Assembly: GCA_009911185.1 (NCBI GenBank)
Contig: QXWW01000008.1
Location: forward strand, 1-64,000
Direction: 5' to 3'
Origin: Lachnospiraceae bacterium
Lineage (GTDB): Bacteria > Bacillota > Clostridia > Lachnospirales > Lachnospiraceae
DNA length: 64,000 bases
Translations under genes and position numbers: made by a program
The notes under the pieces: generated by a model
Databases searched by the model: none
Told to the model about the DNA's origin: nothing
The model's input: only the letters and a program-made list of their open reading frames with translations
Shown: positions 7,565 to 15,777 of the stretch, one piece after another
Position numbering within the stretch: the stretch's first letter is position 1
Layout of the letters: each line of letters starts with the position of its first letter

Positions 7565-9289
7565 TTATTTTAAGATCATCTCAGTCATAGGATTCCCGCC
7601 CTTTACCATAGGAAGCACAATCTCCTCTGTCGCAATCATAAATTCAATCAGTACCGGCGTATGACACTGCTTTGCCTGTTCCAGCGCGGGCGCAATCTCT
7701 TCTTCACCCGTTACACGAATGCCGCAGGCTCCGTAACTTTCTGCCAGCTTCACAAAATCTGGCTCATAAGGCGGACAGGCTGCATTCGGCCCCTTACAAT
7801 CCCCCGGACAGCCTTTTTTCCTCCGCAGACAGGTGGCTTCATAACGTTTTCCATAAAAGAGCTGCTGCATTTGGCGCACCATACCCAGATAATAATTATT
7901 AAAAATACATACAATCACCTTAGCATCCTGCGCCATTGCCGTGGCAAGCTCCTGTATATTCATCTGCATACCGCCGTCGCCGCTGATACAGAGTACCGTC
8001 CTCTCCGGGCATCCGATCTTCGCCCCAATTGCCGCCGGAAAGCCAAAGCCCATGGTTCCCAGTCCGCCGGAGGTAATAAACTGTTTGTCCGCATTCAATT
8101 CTATGTACTGAGTCGCCCACATCTGATGCTGGCCTACATCCGTCACAATAATTCCCTCGTCAAACTGCCTGTTGATCTCTTCTAAGATCATCTGCGGCGT
8201 CATTCCGCGGTCCCGGCGCATTTCCAGAGGATTTTCCCGATCCCATTCCTGAATCTGCTTCCTCCATTCTTCTGTATCCTGCGGTTCCGCCCACTCCAGC
8301 AGCTTCTGAAGGGCCAAATTTGCGTCCGCCACAATTGGCACATCCACCACTACATTTCTGGATATGGAAGCCGTGTCAATGTCCACATGGACAATCTGGG
8401 CCTTGGGCGCAAATTCATTGAGATCCCCGGTTATCCGGTCATTGAACCTGGTTCCAATGGAAAACAGCACATCGCATTCGCCAACCGCCCTGTTCGCGGC
8501 ATAGCGTCCATGCATTCCGCTGTTTCCAACATAACAGGGATGATCCGTGGGAACCGCGCCTTTCCCCATCACCGTGGTAACTACCGGGACTCTGGTTTTT
8601 TCCATCAGTTCCAGCATCCTGTCATTTGCCCTGGCAATATTGACGCCCCCGCCGATTAAAAACAAAGGCTTTTTTGCCGCTTTCAACAGCTTATAGCCTT
8701 TTTTCAACTGTCCGATATGTACGCTTTCATTCGGCTTGTAGCCCCGGATTGCCACTTCTTGCGGATATTCTCCCGGTCCCATCGCCGTCTGGATATCCTT
8801 AGGCAGGTCAATCAATACCGGGCCGGGTCGGCCGGTTCTGGCAATGTAAAACGCCATCTTTAATATTTTTCCCAAATCTTTGCGGTCACGCACAGTTACA
8901 CCATATTTTGTAATGCTTCTGGTCATACCGACAATATCCACTTCCTGAAATGCATCGTTTCCAATCAGATTTAAGGGTACCTGACCGGTAATGCATACCA
9001 GAGGAATACTGTCATAATGGGCGTCTGCCAGCCCTGTGATAATATTGGTCGCTCCCGGGCCGCTGGTCACAATGCAGACCCCTGTCCTTCCCGTGGCGCG
9101 GGCATATCCCTCGGCTTCATGAATCAACCCCTGCTCATGACGGGGCAGAACCAGTTCAATTTCTTCATGCTTATATAATTCATCCATAATATCGGTTACC
9201 ATGCCGCCCGGATAACCAAATACGGTATCCACGCCTTCTTCCAGAAGCGCTTTCACAAAGAGTTTTCTTCCTGTTATATCCATTGCCAT
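7565..9289 (-). CDS. ilvB: Acetolactate synthase, catalytic (large) subunit with Cys-rich insertion
   Basis: A 574-residue thiamine diphosphate enzyme that condenses two pyruvates, or pyruvate and 2-ketobutyrate, in the first committed step of Val/Leu/Ile synthesis. Seen: the catalytic Glu region (YPGGMVTDIMDELY, LPRHEQGLIHEAEGYARATGR), the FAD-binding middle domain, and the ThDP/Mg motif GDGGMQMNIQELATA ... NNYYLGMVRQ. Unusual is an insertion of about 20 residues at 7760-7833 just after FYGKRYEAT, with cysteines spaced C-x6-C-x3-C-x6-C. GTG or ATG codons at 9298, 9295, 9289 and 9283 are all in frame; 9289 is placed best relative to GAGGTG. The operon continues with ilvN. Confidence 0.95.
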   Translation of the reverse strand: MAMDITGRKLFVKALLEEGVDTVFGYPGGMVTDIMDELYKHEEIELVLPRHEQGLIHEAEGYARATGRTGVCIVTSGPGATNIITGLADAHYDSIPLVCITGQVPLNLIGNDAFQEVDIVGMTRSITKYGVTVRDRKDLGKILKMAFYIARTGRPGPVLIDLPKDIQTAMGPGEYPQEVAIRGYKPNESVHIGQLKKGYKLLKAAKKPLFLIGGGVNIARANDRMLELMEKTRVPVVTTVMGKGAVPTDHPCYVGNSGMHGRYAANRAVGECDVLFSIGTRFNDRITGDLNEFAPKAQIVHVDIDTASISRNVVVDVPIVADANLALQKLLEWAEPQDTEEWRKQIQEWDRENPLEMRRDRGMTPQMILEEINRQFDEGIIVTDVGQHQMWATQYIELNADKQFITSGGLGTMGFGFPAAIGAKIGCPERTVLCISGDGGMQMNIQELATAMAQDAKVIVCIFNNYYLGMVRQMQQLFYGKRYEATCLRRKKGCPGDCKGPNAACPPYEPDFVKLAESYGACGIRVTGEEEIAPALEQAKQCHTPVLIEFMIATEEIVLPMVKGGNPMTEMILK

Positions 9290-9359
9290 CTCCATCACCT
9301 CAATAAAATGTTTTCCTGTTATTGTATCAGATAAATACGGATTGTGAAAGTCCCTTTTT

Positions 9360-10310
9360 TCAGATATATCCCATTGTTTTCAGCAGAAAAATCCACCCTG
9401 TCAGGGTGAAGGAGGCAAGCAGCGTTGTCATTACCACAATGCTCGCCGTCAGCGTTCCATCATTTTTCATATTTTTTGCCATAATGTAACAGCTCGGCGT
9501 CGTGGGACTTGCCAGCATAATCAAAATCCCAATCATCTTCTCCCCGGTAAATCCCATGACCGCCGCCGCCGGGACGAAAAGCGCCGGCTGAACCACCAGC
9601 TTGATAAAAGCCGCCGCAAAACTTGGTTTTATTTTCGCAAGCGCTTTCCTGCCCTCATATCCGGCTCCCAGAGAAATCAAAGCCAGAGGCGTTGCCATCT
9701 GCGCGACATTAGCTACCGTCTTATCCATCACCGTCGGAAAATCAATTTCAAAAAATGACGCCAGTAACCCCAGGAAAATACTGATAATAATAGGATTTTT
9801 CAGAACGTTTCGCAGGGCTTTGCGGATTTTGTCAGAATTGGCCTCTTTTTCCTCCGCAGCCCCTTCAAATGTAAGAACAATGACAGAATAAATGTTATAG
9901 AGAGGAACCGCCCCGATAATCATCAAAGGCCCCATTGCCGACTGTCCGTATAAATTCTGGATAAACGCAAGCCCCATCACTGCTGCGCTGCTGCGAAACG
10001 ACGCCTGCACAAAAGCCCCTGTCATAGACTTGTCTTTTAAAAACAGTTTTGTCCCTCCCCAGATCAGCCAGAAGCAGACGGAACTCGCCGCCGCGCAGAA
10101 CAATACGTATTCCAGGTCAAATACTGCCCTGATATCCACAGAGGAAATATCACGAAACAGCAGCACCGGCAGCGTCACATTAAAATTAAATTTATTGGCT
10201 GCCGCGACAAAATCATCATTGAGCATCCCCCTCTGTTTTAACCCCCATCCAAGAACCATCACCAGAAAAATAGGAATTGTCACATTGAGGCTGAATATAA
10301 AATTTTCCAT
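9360..10310 (-). CDS. AEC-family transporter (auxin efflux carrier type)
   Basis: A 316-residue integral membrane protein with about ten hydrophobic spans and a central polar break (residues about 155-170), the layout of the AEC/BART superfamily. Typical segments are LPVLLFRDISSVD near the N-terminus, FRSSAAVMGLAF in the first half, and SPTTPSCYIMAKNM near the C-terminal half. Bacterial members export or import small carboxylates; the substrate is unknown here. Its ATG follows directly on the stop codon of folA, so it is translated from the thyA-folA transcript. ilvB begins 70 bases further on. Confidence 0.88.
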   Translation of the reverse strand: MENFIFSLNVTIPIFLVMVLGWGLKQRGMLNDDFVAAANKFNFNVTLPVLLFRDISSVDIRAVFDLEYVLFCAAASSVCFWLIWGGTKLFLKDKSMTGAFVQASFRSSAAVMGLAFIQNLYGQSAMGPLMIIGAVPLYNIYSVIVLTFEGAAEEKEANSDKIRKALRNVLKNPIIISIFLGLLASFFEIDFPTVMDKTVANVAQMATPLALISLGAGYEGRKALAKIKPSFAAAFIKLVVQPALFVPAAAVMGFTGEKMIGILIMLASPTTPSCYIMAKNMKNDGTLTASIVVMTTLLASFTLTGWIFLLKTMGYI

Positions 10311-10805
10311 TTATATGCGTTTCCTCTCATATTTGCAAAAATAATATTCCAAATCAAAATAAGTCTGCTCTTCGCTCTGCTGTGTCAGTTCCCATGCCGT
10401 CATCTGATCCAGATCAGGAAACCAGGCGTCCGCCTGGTATTCGTACTCAATTTTAGTGATAAGCGCGGTATCACACTGCTCTAAGAGCTGCCGGTAAATG
10501 CTCTCGCCGCCAATAATATAGATCTGATCACTTTTGTATTTTTCCAGTTCCTGGGCAAGCTCTTCCATACTGTGGACGCACACGGCGTCCTTCACCTGAT
10601 ATTCCCGATCCGAAGTGACTACAATATTGACGCGGTTTTTCAGGGGCTGCCCTCCCGGAAAGCTTTCCAGCGTTTTGCGCCCCATCACCACCACATTCCC
10701 TGTAGTAATCTGCCGGAAACGTTTCATATCATCCGGAATCCGCACCAATAACGCATTATTCAGCCCGATTCCCCAGTTTTTGTCCACTGCTGCAATTAAA
10801 TTCAT
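10311..10805 (-). CDS. folA: Dihydrofolate reductase
   Basis: A 164-residue DHFR that reduces dihydrofolate to tetrahydrofolate with NADPH. Motifs: MNLIAAVDKNWGIG, the folate-binding IPDDMKRFRQIT (Asp is the catalytic acid), VVMGRKTLESFP for NADPH, and IYIIGGESIYRQLL. The ATG at 10805 is preceded by AGGAGG; the in-frame start at 10820 would place the ribosome site inside the gene. It follows thyA by about 15 bases, the common pairing because thymidylate synthase produces the dihydrofolate that this enzyme recycles. Trimethoprim sensitivity cannot be judged from sequence. Confidence 0.95.
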   Translation of the reverse strand: MNLIAAVDKNWGIGLNNALLVRIPDDMKRFRQITTGNVVVMGRKTLESFPGGQPLKNRVNIVVTSDREYQVKDAVCVHSMEELAQELEKYKSDQIYIIGGESIYRQLLEQCDTALITKIEYEYQADAWFPDLDQMTAWELTQQSEEQTYFDLEYYFCKYERKRI

Positions 10806-10820
10806 ATCTGCCTCCTGCAC

Positions 10821-11669
10821 TTATACCGCTACCGGAATATCCCGGATCTGCGGCCCTGTCACATAATTTTCCAGCCTTACGTCCTCCCTGGTAAATTCAT
10901 AAAAGTCCTTAATTTCCGGATTGAGCCAGAATACAGGAGCCTCATAGGTTTCCCGTGCAATCAGTTCCTGTACCAAAGGAATATGGCGGTCGTAAATATG
11001 CGCGTCTGCAATCACATGCACCAGTTCTCCGACTTCCATATCACATACCTGCGCCAGCATATGCATCAGCACAGCATACTGACACACATTCCAGTTGTTC
11101 GCCGTGAGAATATCCTGGGAACGCTGATTCAAAATCGCGTTGAGAATTAACTTCTCCTGTCCCGGCTTCTGTGTCACATTAAAGGTCATACTGTAGGCGC
11201 AGGGATAGAGATTCATTTCACTTAAATCCTGATGCACATACAGATTCGTCATAATCCGTCTGCTGAACGGATTATGTTTTAAATCATAAATTACCCGGTC
11301 TACCTGATCCATCATACCTTCTTGATACCGATGCTTCACTCCCATCTGGTAGCCGTACGCCTTGCCGATAGAGCCTGTCTCGTCTGCCCATTCATCCCAT
11401 ATATGGCTGTTTAACTCATGGATATTATTGGATTTCTTCTGCCAGATCCAGAGTATCTCGTCCGTACAGCTCTTAATCGCGGTTCTGCGCAGCGTAATAG
11501 CTGGAAATTCTTCCGCCAGACGATAGCGGTTCACCACGCCAAATTTCTTAATCGTATAGGCGCTGCTTCCATCTGCCCAGTGGGGGCGCACCTTTTCCCC
11601 CTCTGTGCTGACGCCGTTTTCCAGAATATCCCGGCACATATTTATAAAAATAGTATCTGCTAAGCTCAT
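10821..11669 (-). CDS. thyA: Thymidylate synthase
   Basis: A 282-residue ThyA-type enzyme that methylates dUMP to dTMP with methylene-tetrahydrofolate. Seen are the N-terminal FPAITLRRTAIKSC segment, GSIGKAYGYQ, the phosphate-binding SRRIMTNL and the active-site Cys in NLYPCAYSMTFNV, then NQRSQDILTANNWNVCQYAVL and HIYDRHIPLV. The context LYPCAY instead of the common PPCHxxxQ marks a clostridial-type subgroup. First gene of the thyA-folA-AEC transporter unit; a terminator from the upstream sugar nucleotidyltransferase lies just before it. Confidence 0.95.
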   Translation of the reverse strand: MSLADTIFINMCRDILENGVSTEGEKVRPHWADGSSAYTIKKFGVVNRYRLAEEFPAITLRRTAIKSCTDEILWIWQKKSNNIHELNSHIWDEWADETGSIGKAYGYQMGVKHRYQEGMMDQVDRVIYDLKHNPFSRRIMTNLYVHQDLSEMNLYPCAYSMTFNVTQKPGQEKLILNAILNQRSQDILTANNWNVCQYAVLMHMLAQVCDMEVGELVHVIADAHIYDRHIPLVQELIARETYEAPVFWLNPEIKDFYEFTREDVRLENYVTGPQIRDIPVAV

Positions 11670-11687
11670 GTTTTTCTCCAGTATTAT

Positions 11688-11712
11688 AAAAAATGCCCAA
11701 AGATATGTGGGC
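11688..11712 (-). terminator. Rho-independent terminator
   Basis: On the minus strand GCCCA...TGGGC forms a short hairpin followed by ATTTTTT. It lies between the nucleotidyltransferase gene and thyA and would separate the two units. Confidence 0.6.
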
Positions 11713-11750
11713 CTTTTATAAAAAACTTGCCCTCATTTGTATCTTCGTAC

Positions 11751-12665
11751 TTAAAATTCCTGCGGATATAAGCCCTGACGCTTCAATTGCTCCATGGCGG
11801 CTACCACCAAAGCCTTATCTTCTTTGTAGGTGACGCCATACCATTTATCCCTGGACGTCAGCACCTGCACGCTTGCCTTCCCTTCCTTCAGCAGCACATC
11901 CACAGCCATGGGAAGGTAATACTCCGCCTTTTTCGGATTATTGGGCAGGTCATATTTTAAGAATTCCACGAATCCCTTTTCCAGTTCTGCTAAAATGCTA
12001 TGGGAGAACCCCCACATATTCATGGAAACGGTACTGTCCATGGAAACCTCTGTCCAGGTTCTGCCCTCATCCTCCGTATATGCCGCCTTCCCGCCCCGTT
12101 TCTCAATATGCGTACGCTCGTCTATGCCGTCTAAAAAACCTTCCGCGTCCATTCTGCAGATACCTCTGGCTACATGACCATTGTCTGTCAACGTGTTCTT
12201 CAGAGCATATCCTGCCATGGCATAACGGTATTTTTCATCATCCCTGTGATGTATTAGATAATCATAAATTGCCTGATACGCATGTTTTCCATAATAATCG
12301 TCCGCATTGATCACGGCAAACGGGCCGTCTAAAACCTCCTTGCAGCAGAGAATTGCATGACCTGTTCCAAATGGTTTTTCTCTGCCCTGCGGCACGGTAA
12401 ACCCTTCTGGTATTTTCTCCAGTTCCTGGTAGACATACGCAACCTGTATTTTTTCTGAAACGCGGTTCCCGATACTCTCCTTAAATGCCTTTTCATTTGC
12501 TTTTTTGATAATAAATACCACTTTTTCAAAGCCTGCTTCCATGGCGTCATGAATCGAAAAATCCATGATGATATGCCCCTGTTCATCTACAGGATCAATC
12601 TGCTTGAGACCTCCATAACGGCTTCCCATGCCTGCCGCCATAATTACCAATGCTGGTTTCTCCAT
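11751..12665 (-). CDS. Sugar-nucleotide/NTP transferase family protein
   Basis: A 304-residue nucleotidyltransferase with the GT-A Rossmann-like fold. The N-terminal NTP-binding loop is LVIMAAGMGSRYGGLKQIDPV, with DFSIHDAMEAGFEKVVFI and a PFGTGHAILC segment followed by FAVINADDYYG (metal-binding Asp). The family makes NDP-sugars or transfers NMP to phospho-sugars; the exact substrate is not evident. It differs clearly from the neighbouring GalU. The ATG at 12665 has AAGGAGGG upstream; the in-frame ATG at 12686 would precede that site. It is bounded by terminator hairpins on both sides. Confidence 0.85.
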   Translation of the reverse strand: MEKPALVIMAAGMGSRYGGLKQIDPVDEQGHIIMDFSIHDAMEAGFEKVVFIIKKANEKAFKESIGNRVSEKIQVAYVYQELEKIPEGFTVPQGREKPFGTGHAILCCKEVLDGPFAVINADDYYGKHAYQAIYDYLIHHRDDEKYRYAMAGYALKNTLTDNGHVARGICRMDAEGFLDGIDERTHIEKRGGKAAYTEDEGRTWTEVSMDSTVSMNMWGFSHSILAELEKGFVEFLKYDLPNNPKKAEYYLPMAVDVLLKEGKASVQVLTSRDKWYGVTYKEDKALVVAAMEQLKRQGLYPQEF

Positions 12666-12742
12666 ACTTCCACGCCCTCCTTGCATTAATTATGTTATTC
12701 TGAAAGAAGCACAATCTCTGCTCCTTTGACATTCTCGTACTG

Positions 12743-12775
12743 CAAAATGTCACCAAGCCAAAGGCTTGATGACAT
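12743..12775 (-). terminator. Rho-independent terminator after galU
   Basis: A 13-bp near-perfect stem at 12747-12775 (ATGTCACCAAGCC / GGCTTGATGACAT with AAA loop) followed on the minus strand by TTTTGC. It is 8 bases after the galU stop codon. Confidence 0.85.
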
Positions 12776-12782
12776 AACAGCT

Positions 12783-13676
12783 CTAATCATACTGCAGCAT
12801 TTCGTCCATGCGCTCATTAAGCTTCTGCAGATAATTCTTCATTTCCTCTTTCAATTCATCACTTCGCAGTGCAAACTCAATATTTGCCTGAATAAATCCG
12901 GTTTTGCTTCCCACATCATAACGGTGCCCTTTGAAATCATAGGCATACATGGCCTGTTCTTTTGCCAGCCGCTTCAAGGCGTCTGTCAACTGAATCTCGC
13001 CGCCCTTCCCGGCGTCCTGCGTCTCCAGAAAACGGAAGATCTCCGGTGTGATAATGTACCGCCCCAGTACGGCGACATTGGAGGGAGCCTCTTCTAATGA
13101 AGGCTTCTCAACCATGTCATTTACCTTATATACGCGCTCGTCCACCTGCTTTCCCGCAATAATACCATATTTATGGACTACCTCCGGGGCTACCGTCTGC
13201 ACACCCAGAATAGAAGTCTGGTACTCCCGGAATACATCAAGCATCTGCCCTAAGCAGGGCTGCTTTGATACCACCACATCGTCTCCCAGAAGCACAGCAA
13301 ACGGCTCCTCTCCAATAAAATGCCTTGCCGCCAGAATCGCATGGCCCAGCCCTCTTGGCTCTTTCTGACGGATATAATGGATGTTTGCCTTCTCGGATAT
13401 TTCCTTTACCATAGCCAGTACTTCCTGCTTTCCGCTCTTTTCCAGCTCCAGCTCCAGCTCAATGGAACGGTCGAAATGGTCTTCTATGGAACGCTTATTC
13501 CGTCCCGTCACCACGATAATATCCTGAATCCCAGCCTCCACCGCTTCTTCAATAATATACTGGATCGTGGGTTTATCCACGATGGGAAGCATCTCCTTGG
13601 GCTGCGCTTTCGTAGCGGGCAGAAATCTTGTCCCCAGTCCCGCCGCAGGAATGATTGCTTTCCTAACATTCATCAT
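12783..13676 (-). CDS. galU: UTP-glucose-1-phosphate uridylyltransferase
   Basis: A 297-residue enzyme that makes UDP-glucose for glycolipids, wall polymers and galactose metabolism. Motifs: KAIIPAAGLGTRFLPATKAQPKEMLPIVDKP, the nucleotide-sugar loop GLGHAILAARHFIGEEPFAVLLGDDV, NVAVLGRYIITPEIF, and GGEIQLTDALKRLA, all diagnostic of bacterial GalU. Two ATG codons occur in tandem (13676 and 13673) after AGGAGAG. It is followed by a strong terminator. The DUF1934 and murI genes upstream on the same strand probably share the transcript. Confidence 0.95.
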   Translation of the reverse strand: MMNVRKAIIPAAGLGTRFLPATKAQPKEMLPIVDKPTIQYIIEEAVEAGIQDIIVVTGRNKRSIEDHFDRSIELELELEKSGKQEVLAMVKEISEKANIHYIRQKEPRGLGHAILAARHFIGEEPFAVLLGDDVVVSKQPCLGQMLDVFREYQTSILGVQTVAPEVVHKYGIIAGKQVDERVYKVNDMVEKPSLEEAPSNVAVLGRYIITPEIFRFLETQDAGKGGEIQLTDALKRLAKEQAMYAYDFKGHRYDVGSKTGFIQANIEFALRSDELKEEMKNYLQKLNERMDEMLQYD

Positions 13677-13712
13677 GCACTCTCTCCTTTCCTGTTATGT
13701 ATCTGATTTCTT

Positions 13713-14165
13713 TTAAGATAATGTAAAATCTCTGGCTTCTTTGGATTTGATATGCATGCGGATGGAACAGTCTGCCAAATGCTCATAATTCACTTCCAGG
13801 TTGTATTTTACATTCACATCAATATCGCTCTCCGTCTCTGCAATATCCACACTCTTGGCGTCGATGCCAATCAGCAGGCTGCCAAAAGGCGTATTGTAAT
13901 AAGAAACATTTTTCTTATTTTTCTCGAACACCATATGTACATTGGAGACACCCTTCTTGGTAATGTCAAGAGAATCATCCGTCAGCTTGATAATATTTCT
14001 GGTATTTCCCTCAAAGCCTTCCATCACCTCATCGTACAGGATATAGTGTTTCCCATTTTTCTTATAATAATCTCCGGCAGTAATTACCTCCACTGGTTCT
14101 ACTTCTTCCTCCTCCTGGGAAACAAACTGCAGTCCCCGGATAGATAACAGTACATCTTTTGTCAT
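13713..14165 (-). CDS. DUF1934 family beta-barrel protein
   Basis: A 150-residue protein of the DUF1934 (YwiB-like) family, small calycin-like beta-barrels of unknown function in Firmicutes. It starts with MTKDVLLSIRGLQ, then EPVEVITAGDYYKKNGKHYILYDEVMEG, which is the family's core, and HMVFEKN...YYNTPFGSLLIGIDA. It is cytosolic by sequence. Its ATG is 2 bases after the murI stop codon, so the two are translationally coupled. Confidence 0.85.
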   Translation of the reverse strand: MTKDVLLSIRGLQFVSQEEEEVEPVEVITAGDYYKKNGKHYILYDEVMEGFEGNTRNIIKLTDDSLDITKKGVSNVHMVFEKNKKNVSYYNTPFGSLLIGIDAKSVDIAETESDIDVNVKYNLEVNYEHLADCSIRMHIKSKEARDFTLS

Positions 14166-14167
14166 AG

Positions 14168-14998
14168 CTACTCCTCTATATGTATTAGGCGCGCCTTTTC
14201 TATCTCACATGGCAAAATAGAATTGGCAAAGTTTTTAAATTTCTCTGCGGCATCACTGACATAAAACTGATACATAGGCTTTCCGGCCTCCCTGCCGTCA
14301 TTGACAAGCTGACGCTGTTCTAACAGCCGTTTCAGCCCCTGCGCGGTCTCATAGGCAGGGTTCACCAGATTCACCCGTTCTCCCATAATCTCATGGATCA
14401 TGGAACGAAGCAGCGGATAATGCGTACATCCCAGTATCAGGGTATCAATATCCGATTCCTGGAAGGAAGACAGATACCGTTTCGCCACCTCAATAGTTAC
14501 AGGATCTTTCAACCACCCTTCCTCCACCAGTGGAACAAACAAGGGACATGCCTTGCCCAGCACCCTGGCCTGAGGATTATGCCTGTGTATCATTTCCGTA
14601 TAAATCTGGCTGCCCACGGTTCCTTCGGTTCCAATGACGCCGATCCTTCCATTCCGCGTCATCAAAGCCGCCACTTTAGCGCCCGGCTTTACCACGCCAA
14701 TAATCGGCATCTTCATTTCCGGACGAATCTCCTCTAATGCAAAAGCGCTCGCTGTATTACATGCCACCACAATGGCCTTTACCCCTTTGGATTCCAGAAA
14801 ATGAATAATCTGTCTGGAATAACGGATAATGGTCTCTTTGGATTTGCTTCCGTACGGCACCCGCGCCGTATCTCCAAAATAGATAATGCGCTCCCGGGGA
14901 AGCTGACGCATGATTTCCCGCGCTACCGTCAGTCCTCCCACACCGGAATCGAACACCCCAATGGGGGCATATTTTTTATTCTCAACTGATTGGTCCAT
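14168..14998 (-). CDS. murI: Glutamate racemase
   Basis: A 276-residue cofactor-independent racemase that supplies D-glutamate for peptidoglycan. Catalytic cysteines are in VVACNTASAFAL and LILGCTHYPLL; the N-terminal PIGVFDSGVGGLTVAREI and FGDTARVPYGSKS are typical. The start at 14998 follows GGAGAAAATAAG; the in-frame extension to 15061 has no ribosome site and no family match. The gene follows spoIIR closely in the window but is read in the same leftward direction after it. Confidence 0.94.
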   Translation of the reverse strand: MDQSVENKKYAPIGVFDSGVGGLTVAREIMRQLPRERIIYFGDTARVPYGSKSKETIIRYSRQIIHFLESKGVKAIVVACNTASAFALEEIRPEMKMPIIGVVKPGAKVAALMTRNGRIGVIGTEGTVGSQIYTEMIHRHNPQARVLGKACPLFVPLVEEGWLKDPVTIEVAKRYLSSFQESDIDTLILGCTHYPLLRSMIHEIMGERVNLVNPAYETAQGLKRLLEQRQLVNDGREAGKPMYQFYVSDAAEKFKNFANSILPCEIEKARLIHIEE

Positions 14999-15067
14999 CT
15001 TATTTTCTCCACAAAATAGGTCATACACATGTATATTACCCGTTTTAACATAAAAATGCAAGAGCCA

Positions 15068-15691
15068 TCAGAGATTTTCAAATATTTCCTGTATCCTTTC
15101 TGCCAGAGCAAACCTTACTTTATAATTTTTTTCCTCCATCAGGCTTTTGTACTCTTCCGGGGTCAGCGTTTTTTTCAGAGACTCTTCTGCCTCTTCATCT
15201 ACTACCTGGTAAACGCTGTTAAAAAAACACAGATTGGGATACATCACACACCACCAGTTATGCCCCCGTCCTTCTCCGATTACTACCTCTAACGCCTCAT
15301 AAGTTCCTGCCGGAAACGTATAATCTCCATATGTTTTTTCTGGAAAATCCGTCACCGTCAAATCGGCTGCGACCTCATATGTATAACCCTCTTTGGCAAT
15401 CACACTGGACGCCGTCCTTTCTATTCCGGGCAGATTCTCCTTTACTACCCTGCGGCTTGCCGCAACATCTGAAATTCCCGACAAGCGGGGCTGCATGTAG
15501 GCACCGACCGCGTCCCGCACCTTCAGTTTTAATTCCTGGTCCGCCTGAGTATCACTGTTCGCCCGTACATGGAAACGAATAATCTTTCCCGCAATCTCCT
15601 CCGTCATGCACTGCTGCCTGTACTGCCAGGCTCCCCCCAGCAGCGCTGCAGCGATTACTAATACGATTCCTTTTTTTATCCATTCTTTCAT
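15068..15691 (-). CDS. spoIIR: Stage II sporulation protein R
   Basis: A 207-residue secreted signalling protein. In Bacillus SpoIIR is made in the forespore under sigma-F and triggers SpoIIGA to process pro-sigma-E in the mother cell. It has an N-terminal membrane/signal segment (about residues 5-20) and the family core: IIRFHVRANSDTQADQELKLKVRDAV, FPEKTYGDYTFPAGTYEALEVVIGEGRGHNWWCVMYPNLCF. The ATG at 15691 was chosen because AAGGA lies upstream; an ATG at 15703 overlaps that site. A sigma-F-like promoter precedes it. The gene follows the germinant receptor operon. Confidence 0.93.
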   Translation of the reverse strand: MKEWIKKGIVLVIAAALLGGAWQYRQQCMTEEIAGKIIRFHVRANSDTQADQELKLKVRDAVGAYMQPRLSGISDVAASRRVVKENLPGIERTASSVIAKEGYTYEVAADLTVTDFPEKTYGDYTFPAGTYEALEVVIGEGRGHNWWCVMYPNLCFFNSVYQVVDEEAEESLKKTLTPEEYKSLMEEKNYKVRFALAERIQEIFENL

Positions 15692-15733
15692 CTCACTTAC
15701 CATCCTTATAAACTTACTACTATCTGACAGTAA

Positions 15734-15762
15734 GAATATTCCCCGGAAAAAATGATTTATAC
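15734..15762 (-). promoter_or_regulatory. Candidate sigma-F promoter of spoIIR
   Basis: On the minus strand GTATA (complement of 15758-15762) is followed after 14 bases by GGGAATATTC (complement of 15734-15743), close to the Bacillus sigma-F consensus GYWTA and GGNAANAHTR. The spacing is one base short of usual and the last base of the -10 deviates. The position, about 40 bases before the start codon, fits. Confidence 0.4.
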
Positions 15763-15777
15763 AGAACTCGTACTTTT

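Noticed and set aside
4398-9360. T-box or attenuator before ilv genes
   Set aside because: No T-box consensus, anti-terminator or leader peptide with runs of Leu/Val/Ile codons was seen in the spacers before ilvE or ilvB.
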